The notes: generated by a model not told the origin, from the letters alone. DNA of 5,398 bases from JACMIU01 sp043763605 (GCA_043763605.1 JAYULM010000019.1:1-5398); one strand, 5' to 3'; shown: positions 1 through 5,398, numbered from the stretch's first letter. A program made the numbers and translations.

Positions 1-25
1 CTATTTTTAGTGTAACCTCCGGTTG

Positions 26-47
26 AAAAAACAGGTGAGGGCACCTG
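26..47 (-). terminator. Intrinsic terminator of the rimO operon
   Basis: Read on the minus strand, a CAGGTG / CACCTG stem with a CCCT loop is followed directly by six T residues. It starts 7 bases after the stop codon of the large minus-strand gene. The short stem with an adjacent U-tract is the classic Rho-independent form, so transcription of the rimO and downstream-gene unit most likely ends here. The remaining bases 1-25 show no supported feature. Confidence 0.8.
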
Positions 48-53
48 GCACAA

Positions 54-2021
54 TTACCGCTTCAGATACTTGCGCTTGTCCCGGTCGGTGCCGTAGTCAC
101 GCTTGCGCGGGTCGAACCGCCACTGCGGCGTACCCGCCTTCTGCAGGAAGCATAGGTAGTTCGACAGGATCGACGCTAATTTACGCCGGGTGACGCGGCG
201 GATCAGGTTGATCTCGGTCAGTGCCTGCACGAAGTCGAGTCCCTTCTGGTGGTACGCCAAGACCTCGCACGTGATGTCGAACGTCGCCATCTCCGCGCCT
301 TCGTCAATCGCTTCCTTCAGTCCGAGCAGTTCCTGCTGACGCTCCGGGGTCACGTAAACCTGCGGGTCCGGTTCGGCGACCGTCTCGAAACGGAACTCCC
401 AGGGGCGCGTGGTCGGGTGTAACAGGAAAACGGAACCGCTGTCTACGGGCAACAGTTCGTACAGCCCGAACAGGTTGAACGCGAGCCGTTTCTCGTTGTT
501 GACGACGACCTCGTGTGTCTGTCCGTCCGGGGCACGCACGATCACCTCGACCACGGGGGCGTCGGCGGGGAAGAAACCGTCCGGGACCTGGCAGAGCGGG
601 AACGTACCGATCTCCTTATGGTGGTTCTTGACCACGAGACGTAGCGGAGAACGCCCGTCATACGCCGGACCGGTGTAGTTTTCCTCATCGTCGCCCGCGT
701 CCTGCGCGAGTGGCAGGAGCACATCCTGACGGAGCGACGCGGCATACCCTTCCTCGGAAATCACTTCGTCCATGATCTCGCCGTCCATCGAAACGAACTG
801 CAATTCCGGGAACGCCAGAAACTCCGGGATGTCATACACGAAAAGTGGCAGGCTGTTCGGTTCGCGGAACCGACCGGCTCCGACGTAAAGGAACTGGTCG
901 CTGTCTTTGAGTGCCCGGGTGAGGGTTTCCACGTCGGCACGGTACGACGGGTCGCCGGGTAACACTTCGTAGCGTAACCCTAGCAACTCGGTCGCTTCCA
1001 CCGCCGCGCCGCGCTCGCTGATGATCCGTGCCATCGCGGCGAGGTCCTCGGCGGAAACGGCGAGTGGTTTCGTCACGTCCGCGACCGGCGCGGCGGTTTC
1101 GATAACCGGTGCGGGAGCCTCCACTGGCGTATCGTCCGCGACCGTTTCCGGTTCGGAGACCGCGACGATCACGGGTTCCGGCACTTCGTCGTAATCCGCC
1201 CCGTTCGTCAGCGTCGCGCCCTGTTCTTCCAGTAGACGTTCCAACCGCTCAGCATGGGTGCCGGTGATCCACCGCCCCTGCGACTTGCCTCGACCGGGAA
1301 TCCAGACCAGACCCGGGTCGGAAAGGCAGGCGGAAAAGTGTGCCAGAGCGTCGTACGCCGCCCCCATCTTGAACCATGCCAGAACGCCGAGAAACCGGTG
1401 CGGCAGGTCGCGCTTCGCCGCCGTCACGATTTTCCGCGTGGTCTCGGCGTAGGTTTTCGCAGTCCACTCGGCTTGCGCGGGGAGTTTGCGGAACTGCGCC
1501 ACCGATTGCGCCTTGTAGCCGTTGTCCGAAAGGATGTCTTCCTCGGTCTCGCCGTCGGTCACGGTAAGCCAGGTTGCCAGTCCGAGTTCGCTGGTTTTCG
1601 TTTTGAAGTACGCGGTCCGGTTCGCGGAGGAACGGTCGATCAGTCCGAAATACGACTCGGAGGGTTTGCGATAAATCTCGCTCAGTTCGCTGGCGATCTG
1701 GGATTTGGACAAGGGGCGACCGGCGGCTTGGAGGATCTCCACCAGGTTGCGGTCGGTCGGTCGCGATTTATCGAGATAACGCGAAGCGAGGTTCCACTGC
1801 CGGTCGACGGACAGGAACCGCGCGGAATCGCCGACCGCTTTTCGCACCAGCGCGACGGAAACGCGCGGGTTGTTGATCTCCAGGGCGATCTCGGAAACTT
1901 TGCTCGATTCGCCACGCTCGAGCAGGGCGGTGTAGACCAGGTCGGTCAGGTATTCGTCAGCAAGCCCCGCGTCGCGGGTCAGGGCGGCGGCGTCGCGCTC
2001 GCTCGATGGTTCGGTAGCCAA
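54..2021 (-). CDS. Uncharacterised protein with several winged-helix-like segments, second gene of the rimO operon
   Basis: I do not recognise a named family. Numbering from the proposed TTG start (655 residues), residues about 24-81 and 88-152 look like two successive winged-helix units. Each is helical and ends in a short aromatic, wing-like strand: FLSVDRQWNLA in the first, YFKTKTSELGLATWL in the second. Residues about 158-274 are mixed helix and strand with no recognised motif. Residues about 278-322 form a Pro/Ala/Val/Glu-rich linker. Residues about 323-388 look like a third unit, ending FLYVGAGRFREP, which resembles the wing of HARE-HTH or RpoE-delta-like domains. Residues about 392-554 are acidic and beta-rich. 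Residues about 559-655 are helical with a strongly basic tail (RKRDYG, DKRKYLKR). There is no signal peptide or membrane segment, so it is probably cytoplasmic. A nucleic-acid-binding role is inferred from fold impression only. The frame stays open to ATGs at 2156-2159, which would overlap rimO by 26 bases. I prefer TTG at 2021 because GGAGG lies 5 bases upstream and the extra 46 codons include rare AGG and ATA and look non-coding. Confidence 0.8.
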   Translation of the reverse strand: MATEPSSERDAAALTRDAGLADEYLTDLVYTALLERGESSKVSEIALEINNPRVSVALVRKAVGDSARFLSVDRQWNLASRYLDKSRPTDRNLVEILQAAGRPLSKSQIASELSEIYRKPSESYFGLIDRSSANRTAYFKTKTSELGLATWLTVTDGETEEDILSDNGYKAQSVAQFRKLPAQAEWTAKTYAETTRKIVTAAKRDLPHRFLGVLAWFKMGAAYDALAHFSACLSDPGLVWIPGRGKSQGRWITGTHAERLERLLEEQGATLTNGADYDEVPEPVIVAVSEPETVADDTPVEAPAPVIETAAPVADVTKPLAVSAEDLAAMARIISERGAAVEATELLGLRYEVLPGDPSYRADVETLTRALKDSDQFLYVGAGRFREPNSLPLFVYDIPEFLAFPELQFVSMDGEIMDEVISEEGYAASLRQDVLLPLAQDAGDDEENYTGPAYDGRSPLRLVVKNHHKEIGTFPLCQVPDGFFPADAPVVEVIVRAPDGQTHEVVVNNEKRLAFNLFGLYELLPVDSGSVFLLHPTTRPWEFRFETVAEPDPQVYVTPERQQELLGLKEAIDEGAEMATFDITCEVLAYHQKGLDFVQALTEINLIRRVTRRKLASILSNYLCFLQKAGTPQWRFDPRKRDYGTDRDKRKYLKR

Positions 2022-2026
2022 ATATG

Positions 2027-2031
2027 CCTCC
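2027..2031 (-). promoter_or_regulatory. Ribosome binding site deciding a TTG start
   Basis: On the minus strand a full GGAGG Shine-Dalgarno core is followed by CATAT and then TTG at 2021-2019, a spacing of 5 bases. This is the best initiation signal in the 5' part of the frame. The competing ATG pair at 2159 and 2156 has only a GGAG inside the rimO coding sequence, 4 or 7 bases upstream. A GTG at 2033 would overlap this site. Confidence 0.55.
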
Positions 2032-2133
2032 ACGGATATAGTGCGGCGGGTCGTTGAAACGCGCCTTCCGGAAGAGGGGCGGGACAACCCGTACGCCGCG
2101 AGTTGAGATTTCTCAAACAGTTTTTTACGCCGG

Positions 2134-3525
2134 TTACACGGGCACGGCGGTAACATCATAGAACTCCGCGCCGATCACGCGCACCCGGAGCCAGTCCCCC
2201 GGCTTCGCCGAATCGGGCGCGTTCACGACGCGCACTGTGCCGTCGATCTCCGGCGCGTCGCGCCAGGACCGGGCAAGGAGCGTTCCATTTTCGGCGCGTC
2301 CCTCGATCAGCACGTCGGTCTCGGTGCCGACCCAGCGTTCGTTCTGCGCGAGCGAGATCGGTTGTTGTGCCTGCATCAGCACGTCGCGCCGCTGTCGCCC
2401 GATCTTTTTCGGAACTGCCGGGGTCATGTCGAAGCCGGGAGTCCCTTCTTCCGGCGAATAGGCGAACACGCCCAGACGGTCGAATCGTGCTTCCTGTACG
2501 AAGCGTACCAGATTTTCGAACGCGCAGTTCTCTTCGCCGGGAAAACCGACCAGAAATGTCGTGCGAACCGCGATGTCCGGCATCGCCGTGCGGAGCCGCT
2601 CTAACATGCGTAGATACGAGGACGACGACCCGCCGCGTTTCATCCGTTTTAACATCCCGTCGTCGCCGTGCTGTAGCGGGACGTCCACGTAATGTGCGAC
2701 GTTCGGGGTGTCCGCCATCGTTTTCACCAGTCGCTCCGTGACCATCGTGGGGTAGCAGTACAGGAGCCGAACCCAGCGCAGATTGTCCACCTTGCCGAGC
2801 GCGGTCAGCAGACGGGGGAGTGCCATCTCCTGATACAGGTCCATGCCGTACGCCGTTACGTCCTGCGCGATCAGGTTGATTTCCGTCGCGCCCGCGTCGG
2901 TCAACCGCTTCGCTTCGTCCACGATGGATTCGACCGGCTTGGAGCGATGTCGCCCGCGAAACGACGGAATCGAGCAGAAAGTACATGCATGGTCGCATCC
3001 TTCGGAGACTTTCAGGTATGCGGTCCAGGGGGCAGTGGCGCGGATGCGCGACGGCGGGATGAGCGGGTACTTTTCCGTCAGCGGCTGGACGAAGTTTCGC
3101 GAGGGAGTCGCGCCCGCCATCGGGAGGCTCAGGGCGGGAGACGCTGCTTTGCGCGCCGTCGCCGTCCCGAACAAAACGTCGGAGATCAGCGGGGCGGACT
3201 GGATGCCGAGGAACGCGTCCACTTCGGGGAGTTCGCCCGCGAGTTCGTCGCCGTACCGCTGGGCGAGGCACCCGGTGACGACGACCTTTCGTACCGTGCC
3301 GCCTTCCTTCTTGCGTATGGCGCGCAGAATCGCCTCTATAGATTCTTGCTTCGCAGATTCGATGAACGCGCAAGTGTTGACGACTATCACTTCGGCGTCG
3401 GGGGAATCCGCGTCCACCAGTTCGGCTTGTCCCGAACCCACCAACGCCCCCAGCATCTCCTCGCTGTCAACCAGATTCTTGGGACAGCCGAGCGATACTA
3501 ACCCTATTCGTGTTTTGCCGGTCAT
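2134..3525 (-). CDS. rimO: Ribosomal protein S12 (aspartate-C3) methylthiotransferase RimO
   Basis: RimO is a cytoplasmic radical-SAM enzyme with two Fe-S clusters. It beta-methylthiolates the conserved aspartate of ribosomal protein S12. Numbering from the upstream GTG, the N-terminal methylthiotransferase domain carries its three cluster cysteines at C16 (SLGCPKN), C54 (VNTCAF) and C88 (VTGCLAQ). The radical-SAM motif is SEGCDHACTFCSIP with C179, C183 and C186, followed by the family motif FRGRHRSKP. A C-terminal TRAM-like domain spans about 395-460. The motif DAPEIDG (426-432) and the SLGCPKN start separate RimO from its tRNA-modifying paralogue MiaB. The protein is about 463 residues, slightly longer than the usual 430-450, with extra sequence around 125-165 before the radical-SAM core. 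The start is ATG at 3525. A GTG two codons upstream (3531) is equally open. Neither has a Shine-Dalgarno, but a run of seven U lies just upstream. It is probably co-transcribed with the gene at 54-2021. Confidence 0.97.
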   Translation of the reverse strand: MTGKTRIGLVSLGCPKNLVDSEEMLGALVGSGQAELVDADSPDAEVIVVNTCAFIESAKQESIEAILRAIRKKEGGTVRKVVVTGCLAQRYGDELAGELPEVDAFLGIQSAPLISDVLFGTATARKAASPALSLPMAGATPSRNFVQPLTEKYPLIPPSRIRATAPWTAYLKVSEGCDHACTFCSIPSFRGRHRSKPVESIVDEAKRLTDAGATEINLIAQDVTAYGMDLYQEMALPRLLTALGKVDNLRWVRLLYCYPTMVTERLVKTMADTPNVAHYVDVPLQHGDDGMLKRMKRGGSSSSYLRMLERLRTAMPDIAVRTTFLVGFPGEENCAFENLVRFVQEARFDRLGVFAYSPEEGTPGFDMTPAVPKKIGRQRRDVLMQAQQPISLAQNERWVGTETDVLIEGRAENGTLLARSWRDAPEIDGTVRVVNAPDSAKPGDWLRVRVIGAEFYDVTAVPV

Positions 3526-3572
3526 GGTCACGTAAAAAAATTAACTCGTTTCTGTTCCGTAACAGGCAAGCA

Positions 3573-3594
3573 AAAGCCGCCCGTCGGCGGCTTT
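3573..3594 (-). promoter_or_regulatory. Strong stem-loop at the 5' end of the rimO leader
   Basis: AAAGCCGCC and GGCGGCTTT form a perfect 9-bp stem around a 4-base loop. On the minus strand the 3' arm runs into TTTT and then GC. It lies about 5-10 bases after the start point predicted from the promoter at 3606-3634, so it would be the first thing transcribed in the rimO leader. It could be a 5' mRNA-stabilising hairpin or a leaky early terminator (attenuator). It could also be a terminator for transcripts arriving from the right. A second small hairpin (CTGTT / AACAG, 3552-3565) follows it. The structure is seen in the sequence; its role is inferred. Confidence 0.55.
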
Positions 3595-3661
3595 GTCAAC
3601 GTCATAGTATACGGCGCGAAACGGCATCTGTCAAAGATAAATATCTGTCAACACGTGTCAA
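3594..3661 (-). repeat. Four TTGACA hexamers around the rimO promoter
   Basis: On the minus strand TTGACA occurs at 3661-3656, 3651-3646, 3634-3629 and 3599-3594. The first two are 10 bases apart, one helical turn, and the next is 17 further on. Only the copy at 3634-3629 has a correctly placed -10 box. The two upstream copies flank an 8-bp palindrome ACACGTGT (3651-3658), and an AGATA-AA-TATCT palindrome (3635-3646) lies between copies. The other copies may be operator half-sites, decoy -35 elements or coincidence. Confidence 0.5.
3606..3634 (-). promoter_or_regulatory. Sigma70-type promoter of rimO
   Basis: The -35 box is TTGACA (3634-3629, perfect consensus), followed by a 17-base spacer and a -10 box TATACT (3611-3606, 5 of 6). 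Transcription should begin near 3602-3597, giving a leader of about 70-75 bases to the rimO ATG at 3525. It is the strongest promoter-like sequence in the window and matches the housekeeping sigma factor. No comparable promoter for the divergent matrixin gene could be identified on the plus strand. Confidence 0.8.
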
Positions 3662-3680
3662 ACAGAATACATAAGTCAGC

Positions 3681-3771
3681 CGGGGAAATAGGTGCCCCCT
3701 CGAAGAAGAGGATAGATCGGGGAGTGTACCGAATAACGGTTCATCCACACCGACAGTGGGGGAGCCGCTCC
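3681..3771 (+). other. Possible structured leader of the matrixin gene
   Basis: Several short complementary segments follow one another: GGGG (3682-3685) with CCCC (3695-3698), CCTC (3698-3701) with GAGG (3708-3711), GTGT plus ACCG (3724-3731) with CGGT (3737-3740) and ACAC (3747-3750), and GGAG (3761-3764) with CTCC (3768-3771). Each stem is weak and some compete. I compared it by memory with c-di-GMP and c-di-AMP riboswitch consensuses and saw no match. It may be an ordinary untranslated leader. If the GTG at 3756 is the true start, part of it is coding. Confidence 0.2.
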
Positions 3772-4646
3772 AATCGGGATGCTCATTAATAGATAGAAAG
3801 TCAACCACCAAATTGTTACATCTCAGATCGCTCGCTCACAATCCCGTTCGTCAGAGCCGCCTTCTCGTCGCTCTCGTCGCCAGCGCCATCCCTTTATTTC
3901 TTCCGAACGGTGCCTTCGCCCATTCCGATGCCGGCTTTGGCTTCGGTCTGTCCTCGTGCAATTGCTACGCGCCGGGGTCCGTCGTGCCTGCGGATTTCGT
4001 TGTCGGCGGATCTAAATGGGGGGCAAGCCAGGTGTTTGGCACTGCGGGCGGTGTCGTCACCTATAGTTTCGCAACCGGTAGCGGTTATGCCATCACGGAA
4101 CAGGGCTTCACCGGCACGATTGTGCCGTTAGATCCGTTTATGCCCGCCAACTACCGATCAGAAATCGCGCGGGCTTTCGACGCCTGGGAGGCGGTGGCAA
4201 ACATCCAGTTCCTCGAAGTCCCGGATAACGGGGTGCCGTTCGGTTCCGGGCTTGCTGTCGGCAACATCCGCATCGGTGGTCATAATTTCGATGGTCCGTT
4301 CGGCGTGATCGCGCACGCCTACTATCCCACCGAAGGTGATATTCACTTCGACACGAGCGAGACATGGACGGTCGGGTTCGCCGGTTCCGGTATAGACATC
4401 TTCCAGGTCGCAGCGCATGAGATCGGTCACTCCATCGGTCTGAACCATACGGGAGTTGCGAATTCGCTGATGAACCCGTCCTACAGCGAAAACTTCTCCG
4501 GACCACAAGCTGACGACATCGCCGGGGCGCGATTCATGTACGGCGCGGCAGTCGTCACCGTGCCGGAACCGGGATCGGTGTCGCTCCTGTGCCTCGGCGC
4601 GGTTTCGGTACTCGGCTTGGCGCGCTGTCGGCGCAAAACGGCATAG
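3756..4646 (+). CDS. Secreted matrixin-type zinc metalloprotease with PEP-CTERM anchor
   Basis: The catalytic motif HEIGHSIGLNH (residues 221-231) gives the zinc ligands H221, H225 and H231 and the base E222. It is followed by the Met-turn SLMNPSY (M239), which places it among metzincins of the matrixin (M10A) type. The preceding IRIGGHNFDG and VIAHAYY...IHFDTSETW region (171-204) matches the calcium and structural-zinc part of the matrixin fold. The N-terminus has a basic segment, a hydrophobic core (LLVALVASAIPLFL, 36-49) and an AFA cleavage site near residue 55, a Sec signal peptide. The C-terminus has VPEPG (269-273), a hydrophobic helix and a basic CRRKTA tail, the PEP-CTERM signal normally processed by an exosortase. 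So it is exported and probably surface-attached or released. The coordinates give the longest frame, from a GTG at 3756. A TTG at 3813 would give a more normal signal peptide (about 36 residues to the cleavage site). Neither has a clear ribosome binding site. Its protein substrate is unknown. It is divergent from rimO and convergent with yajQ, so probably monocistronic. Confidence 0.9.
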   Translation: MGEPLQSGCSLIDRKSTTKLLHLRSLAHNPVRQSRLLVALVASAIPLFLPNGAFAHSDAGFGFGLSSCNCYAPGSVVPADFVVGGSKWGASQVFGTAGGVVTYSFATGSGYAITEQGFTGTIVPLDPFMPANYRSEIARAFDAWEAVANIQFLEVPDNGVPFGSGLAVGNIRIGGHNFDGPFGVIAHAYYPTEGDIHFDTSETWTVGFAGSGIDIFQVAAHEIGHSIGLNHTGVANSLMNPSYSENFSGPQADDIAGARFMYGAAVVTVPEPGSVSLLCLGAVSVLGLARCRRKTA

Positions 4647-4670
4647 CCGATCCATCGTCGGTGCCCGTAC

Positions 4671-4700
4671 GCCCTGTTCGCCTAAGACAGCGAACAGGGC
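4671..4700. terminator. Stem-loop between convergent genes, probable bidirectional terminator
   Basis: GCCCTGTTCGC (4671-4681) and GCGAACAGGGC (4690-4700) form a perfect 11-bp stem with an 8-base loop. It lies 25 bases after the matrixin stop and 15 bases after the yajQ stop, in the only gap between two converging genes. Neither strand has a U-tract after the stem (TT on plus, none on minus). It is therefore not a canonical intrinsic terminator, and it may instead act as a 3'-end-protecting hairpin or work with Rho. Confidence 0.6.
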
Positions 4701-4715
4701 TTGCGCGTGGAAGGT

Positions 4716-5216
4716 TTACCGGTAGTTTATGAACTGGAGCGGGGTTCCGTAATCCTCGCCCTTCAGTTTCGCCATTACCGCCTGCAGGTCGTCCAGTTTC
4801 TTGCTCGAAACCCGCACGGTGTCGCCCTGGATCGCGGCTTGTACCTTGATGCCGCTGTCCTTGATGAACTTGACGATCTTCTTCACGGTCTCGGTGTCCA
4901 GCCCCTGCTTGATGGTCGCGGTCTGGCGCACGGTGCCTTTGGTCGCGTCTTCGATCTTTCCGAGGTCCAACTGCCGGATGTCGATCCCGCGCTTATGCAG
5001 TTTCGTTTCCAATACGTCTACCAATGCGGTCAAACGCGCCTCGTTGTCGGACGTGAGCAGGAGTGTGCCTTTCTTCTCGTCTAACTCGATCTCCGAAATC
5101 GATCCTTTGAAGTCGAACCGGGTTTCGACCTCGCGTTTGGCCTGATCCACGGCGTTGACTACCTCCGGCATCTCTACTTTCGACACCACATCAAACGAAC
5201 TATCCCCACTTGCCAT
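4716..5216 (-). CDS. yajQ: YajQ family nucleotide-binding protein (DUF520)
   Basis: The 166-residue product matches the YajQ/DUF520 family along its whole length (usually about 160-165 residues). The N-terminal block SSFDVVSKVEMPEVVNAVDQ (6-25), RFDFKGS (33-39), IKQGLD (102-107), the IKVQAAIQGDTVRVSSKKLDD stretch (123-143) and the C-terminal PLQFINYR (159-166) are family hallmarks. The fold is two ferredoxin-like domains, with no signal or membrane segment, so it is cytoplasmic. Family members bind nucleic acid or nucleotides, and some proteobacterial ones are reported as cyclic-di-GMP effectors acting with a transcription factor; whether that holds here is unknown. ATG at 5216 is supported by AAGGAG upstream and by the family N-terminus. 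It appears monocistronic, with its own promoter at 5246-5274. Confidence 0.95.
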   Translation of the reverse strand: MASGDSSFDVVSKVEMPEVVNAVDQAKREVETRFDFKGSISEIELDEKKGTLLLTSDNEARLTALVDVLETKLHKRGIDIRQLDLGKIEDATKGTVRQTATIKQGLDTETVKKIVKFIKDSGIKVQAAIQGDTVRVSSKKLDDLQAVMAKLKGEDYGTPLQFINYR

Positions 5217-5228
5217 TGTTTCTATCGG

Positions 5229-5234
5229 CTCCTT
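5229..5234 (-). promoter_or_regulatory. Ribosome binding site of yajQ
   Basis: AAGGAG on the minus strand lies 12 bases before the ATG at 5216. The sequence is near-perfect but the spacing is longer than the usual 5-9 bases. No closer in-frame start codon is available upstream. Confidence 0.65.
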
Positions 5235-5245
5235 GTTTTATCCTC

Positions 5246-5274
5246 ATTGTACACGAAGGCGTTTTCTTTGTCCT
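5246..5274 (-). promoter_or_regulatory. Sigma70-type promoter of yajQ
   Basis: The -10 box TACAAT (5251-5246, 5 of 6) is preceded by a 17-base spacer and a -35 box AGGACA (5274-5269, 4 of 6). The predicted start near 5239 leaves a leader of only about 23 bases that carries the AAGGAG site. The rest of the upstream region (5275-5373) shows no further supported signal. Confidence 0.65.
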
Positions 5275-5373
5275 ACGCGGACGGCGCCAACCACACGTTG
5301 GATCGTTGTACCTGCGGTGCTCGTTTCTGTTTGGTGATTCTGGTTTGGTCCTTTCCCGCGAATCCGGCGTCTC

Positions 5374-5398
5374 CCTTGTCACACTCCGTGTGACAAGG
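5374..5398. repeat. Perfect inverted repeat at the window edge
   Basis: CCTTGTCACAC (5374-5384) and GTGTGACAAGG (5388-5398) form a perfect 11-bp inverted repeat around TCC, ending on the last base of the window. It may be a terminator hairpin for a plus- or minus-strand gene further right; a T-tract for the plus direction would lie outside the window. It may also be an operator for a dimeric regulator. No U-tract follows it on the minus strand. It lies well upstream of the yajQ promoter. Confidence 0.6.

Noticed and set aside
1254..2057. 267-residue plus-strand frame opposite the unknown minus-strand gene
   Set aside because: It is antisense to a longer frame with better protein composition, terminator and ribosome binding site; its composition looks like a shadow.
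2103..2126. Possible plus-strand terminator (TTGAG / CTCAA followed by six T) between rimO and the unknown gene
   Set aside because: The stem is only 5 A/T-rich pairs, the T-run is 4 bases away, and no plus-strand gene precedes it. On the minus strand, the direction of the operon, there is no U-tract.
2156..3373. 405-residue open frame on the minus strand overlapping rimO in another frame
   Set aside because: It is Arg/Gly/Pro-rich with no domain and lies almost entirely within rimO, which is certain. It is a GC-rich shadow frame.
2692..3501. 269-residue plus-strand frame opposite rimO
   Set aside because: Antisense shadow of a well-identified gene; no recognisable domain.
3681..3771. c-di-GMP or c-di-AMP riboswitch upstream of the matrixin gene
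   Set aside because: The conserved core sequences of these riboswitches, as I remember them, are absent; only generic short stems are present.
3602..3811. 69-residue minus-strand frame between rimO and the matrixin gene
   Set aside because: It needs a TTG start without a ribosome binding site, runs across the rimO promoter and ends in it, and shows no domain. It could be real only if RNA or peptide evidence appears.
5200..5382. 60-residue minus-strand frame over the yajQ promoter
   Set aside because: It is a highly basic random-looking composition that overlaps the yajQ promoter, ribosome binding site and start.
1..5398. A new defence, mobile or biosynthetic system
   Set aside because: No transposase, integrase, nuclease, toxin-antitoxin pair, CRISPR repeats or clustered accessory enzymes are visible. 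Two of four genes are core housekeeping genes.

Overview
This is a GC-rich bacterial chromosomal window with four protein genes and compact intergenic spaces. The only long non-coding stretch, about 230 to 290 bases, lies between rimO and the matrixin gene. No RNA gene, CRISPR array, insertion sequence or phage gene is visible. The organism cannot be fixed from the sequence. It has the housekeeping genes rimO and yajQ, consensus sigma70-type promoters on the minus strand, and a PEP-CTERM-tagged secreted protease, which implies an exosortase system and so a Gram-negative-type (diderm) envelope. The YajQ N-terminus reads more like Firmicutes-type YajQ than the proteobacterial form. A lineage such as Armatimonadota would fit all of this, but that is a weak inference.

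Layout from left to right. Positions 1-53 hold an intrinsic terminator (minus strand). Positions 54-2021 hold a large minus-strand gene for an unrecognised protein of about 655 residues, with several winged-helix-like segments and a basic C-terminus. Positions 2134-3525 hold rimO (minus), the ribosomal protein S12 methylthiotransferase. It is probably the first gene of a two-gene operon with the unknown protein. Upstream of rimO is a near-consensus promoter (3606-3634, minus) sitting in a cluster of four TTGACA hexamers, with a strong stem-loop at the very start of the predicted transcript. Divergent from rimO, positions 3756-4646 (plus) encode a secreted matrixin-type zinc metalloprotease with a C-terminal PEP-CTERM anchor. 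A perfect 11-bp stem-loop (4671-4700) separates it from the convergent yajQ (4716-5216, minus), which has its own promoter and ribosome binding site. The window ends exactly on a perfect 11-bp inverted repeat (5374-5398).

How the genes relate: rimO and yajQ are core genes with no visible link to each other. The unknown winged-helix-like protein appears to be co-transcribed with rimO and could be a transcriptional or nucleic-acid-binding factor. The matrixin is an independent secreted or surface protein. I see no clear multi-gene defence or mobile system here. The points most worth a second look are the winged-helix-like protein, the TTGACA cluster with its 5' hairpin at rimO, and the PEP-CTERM protease.
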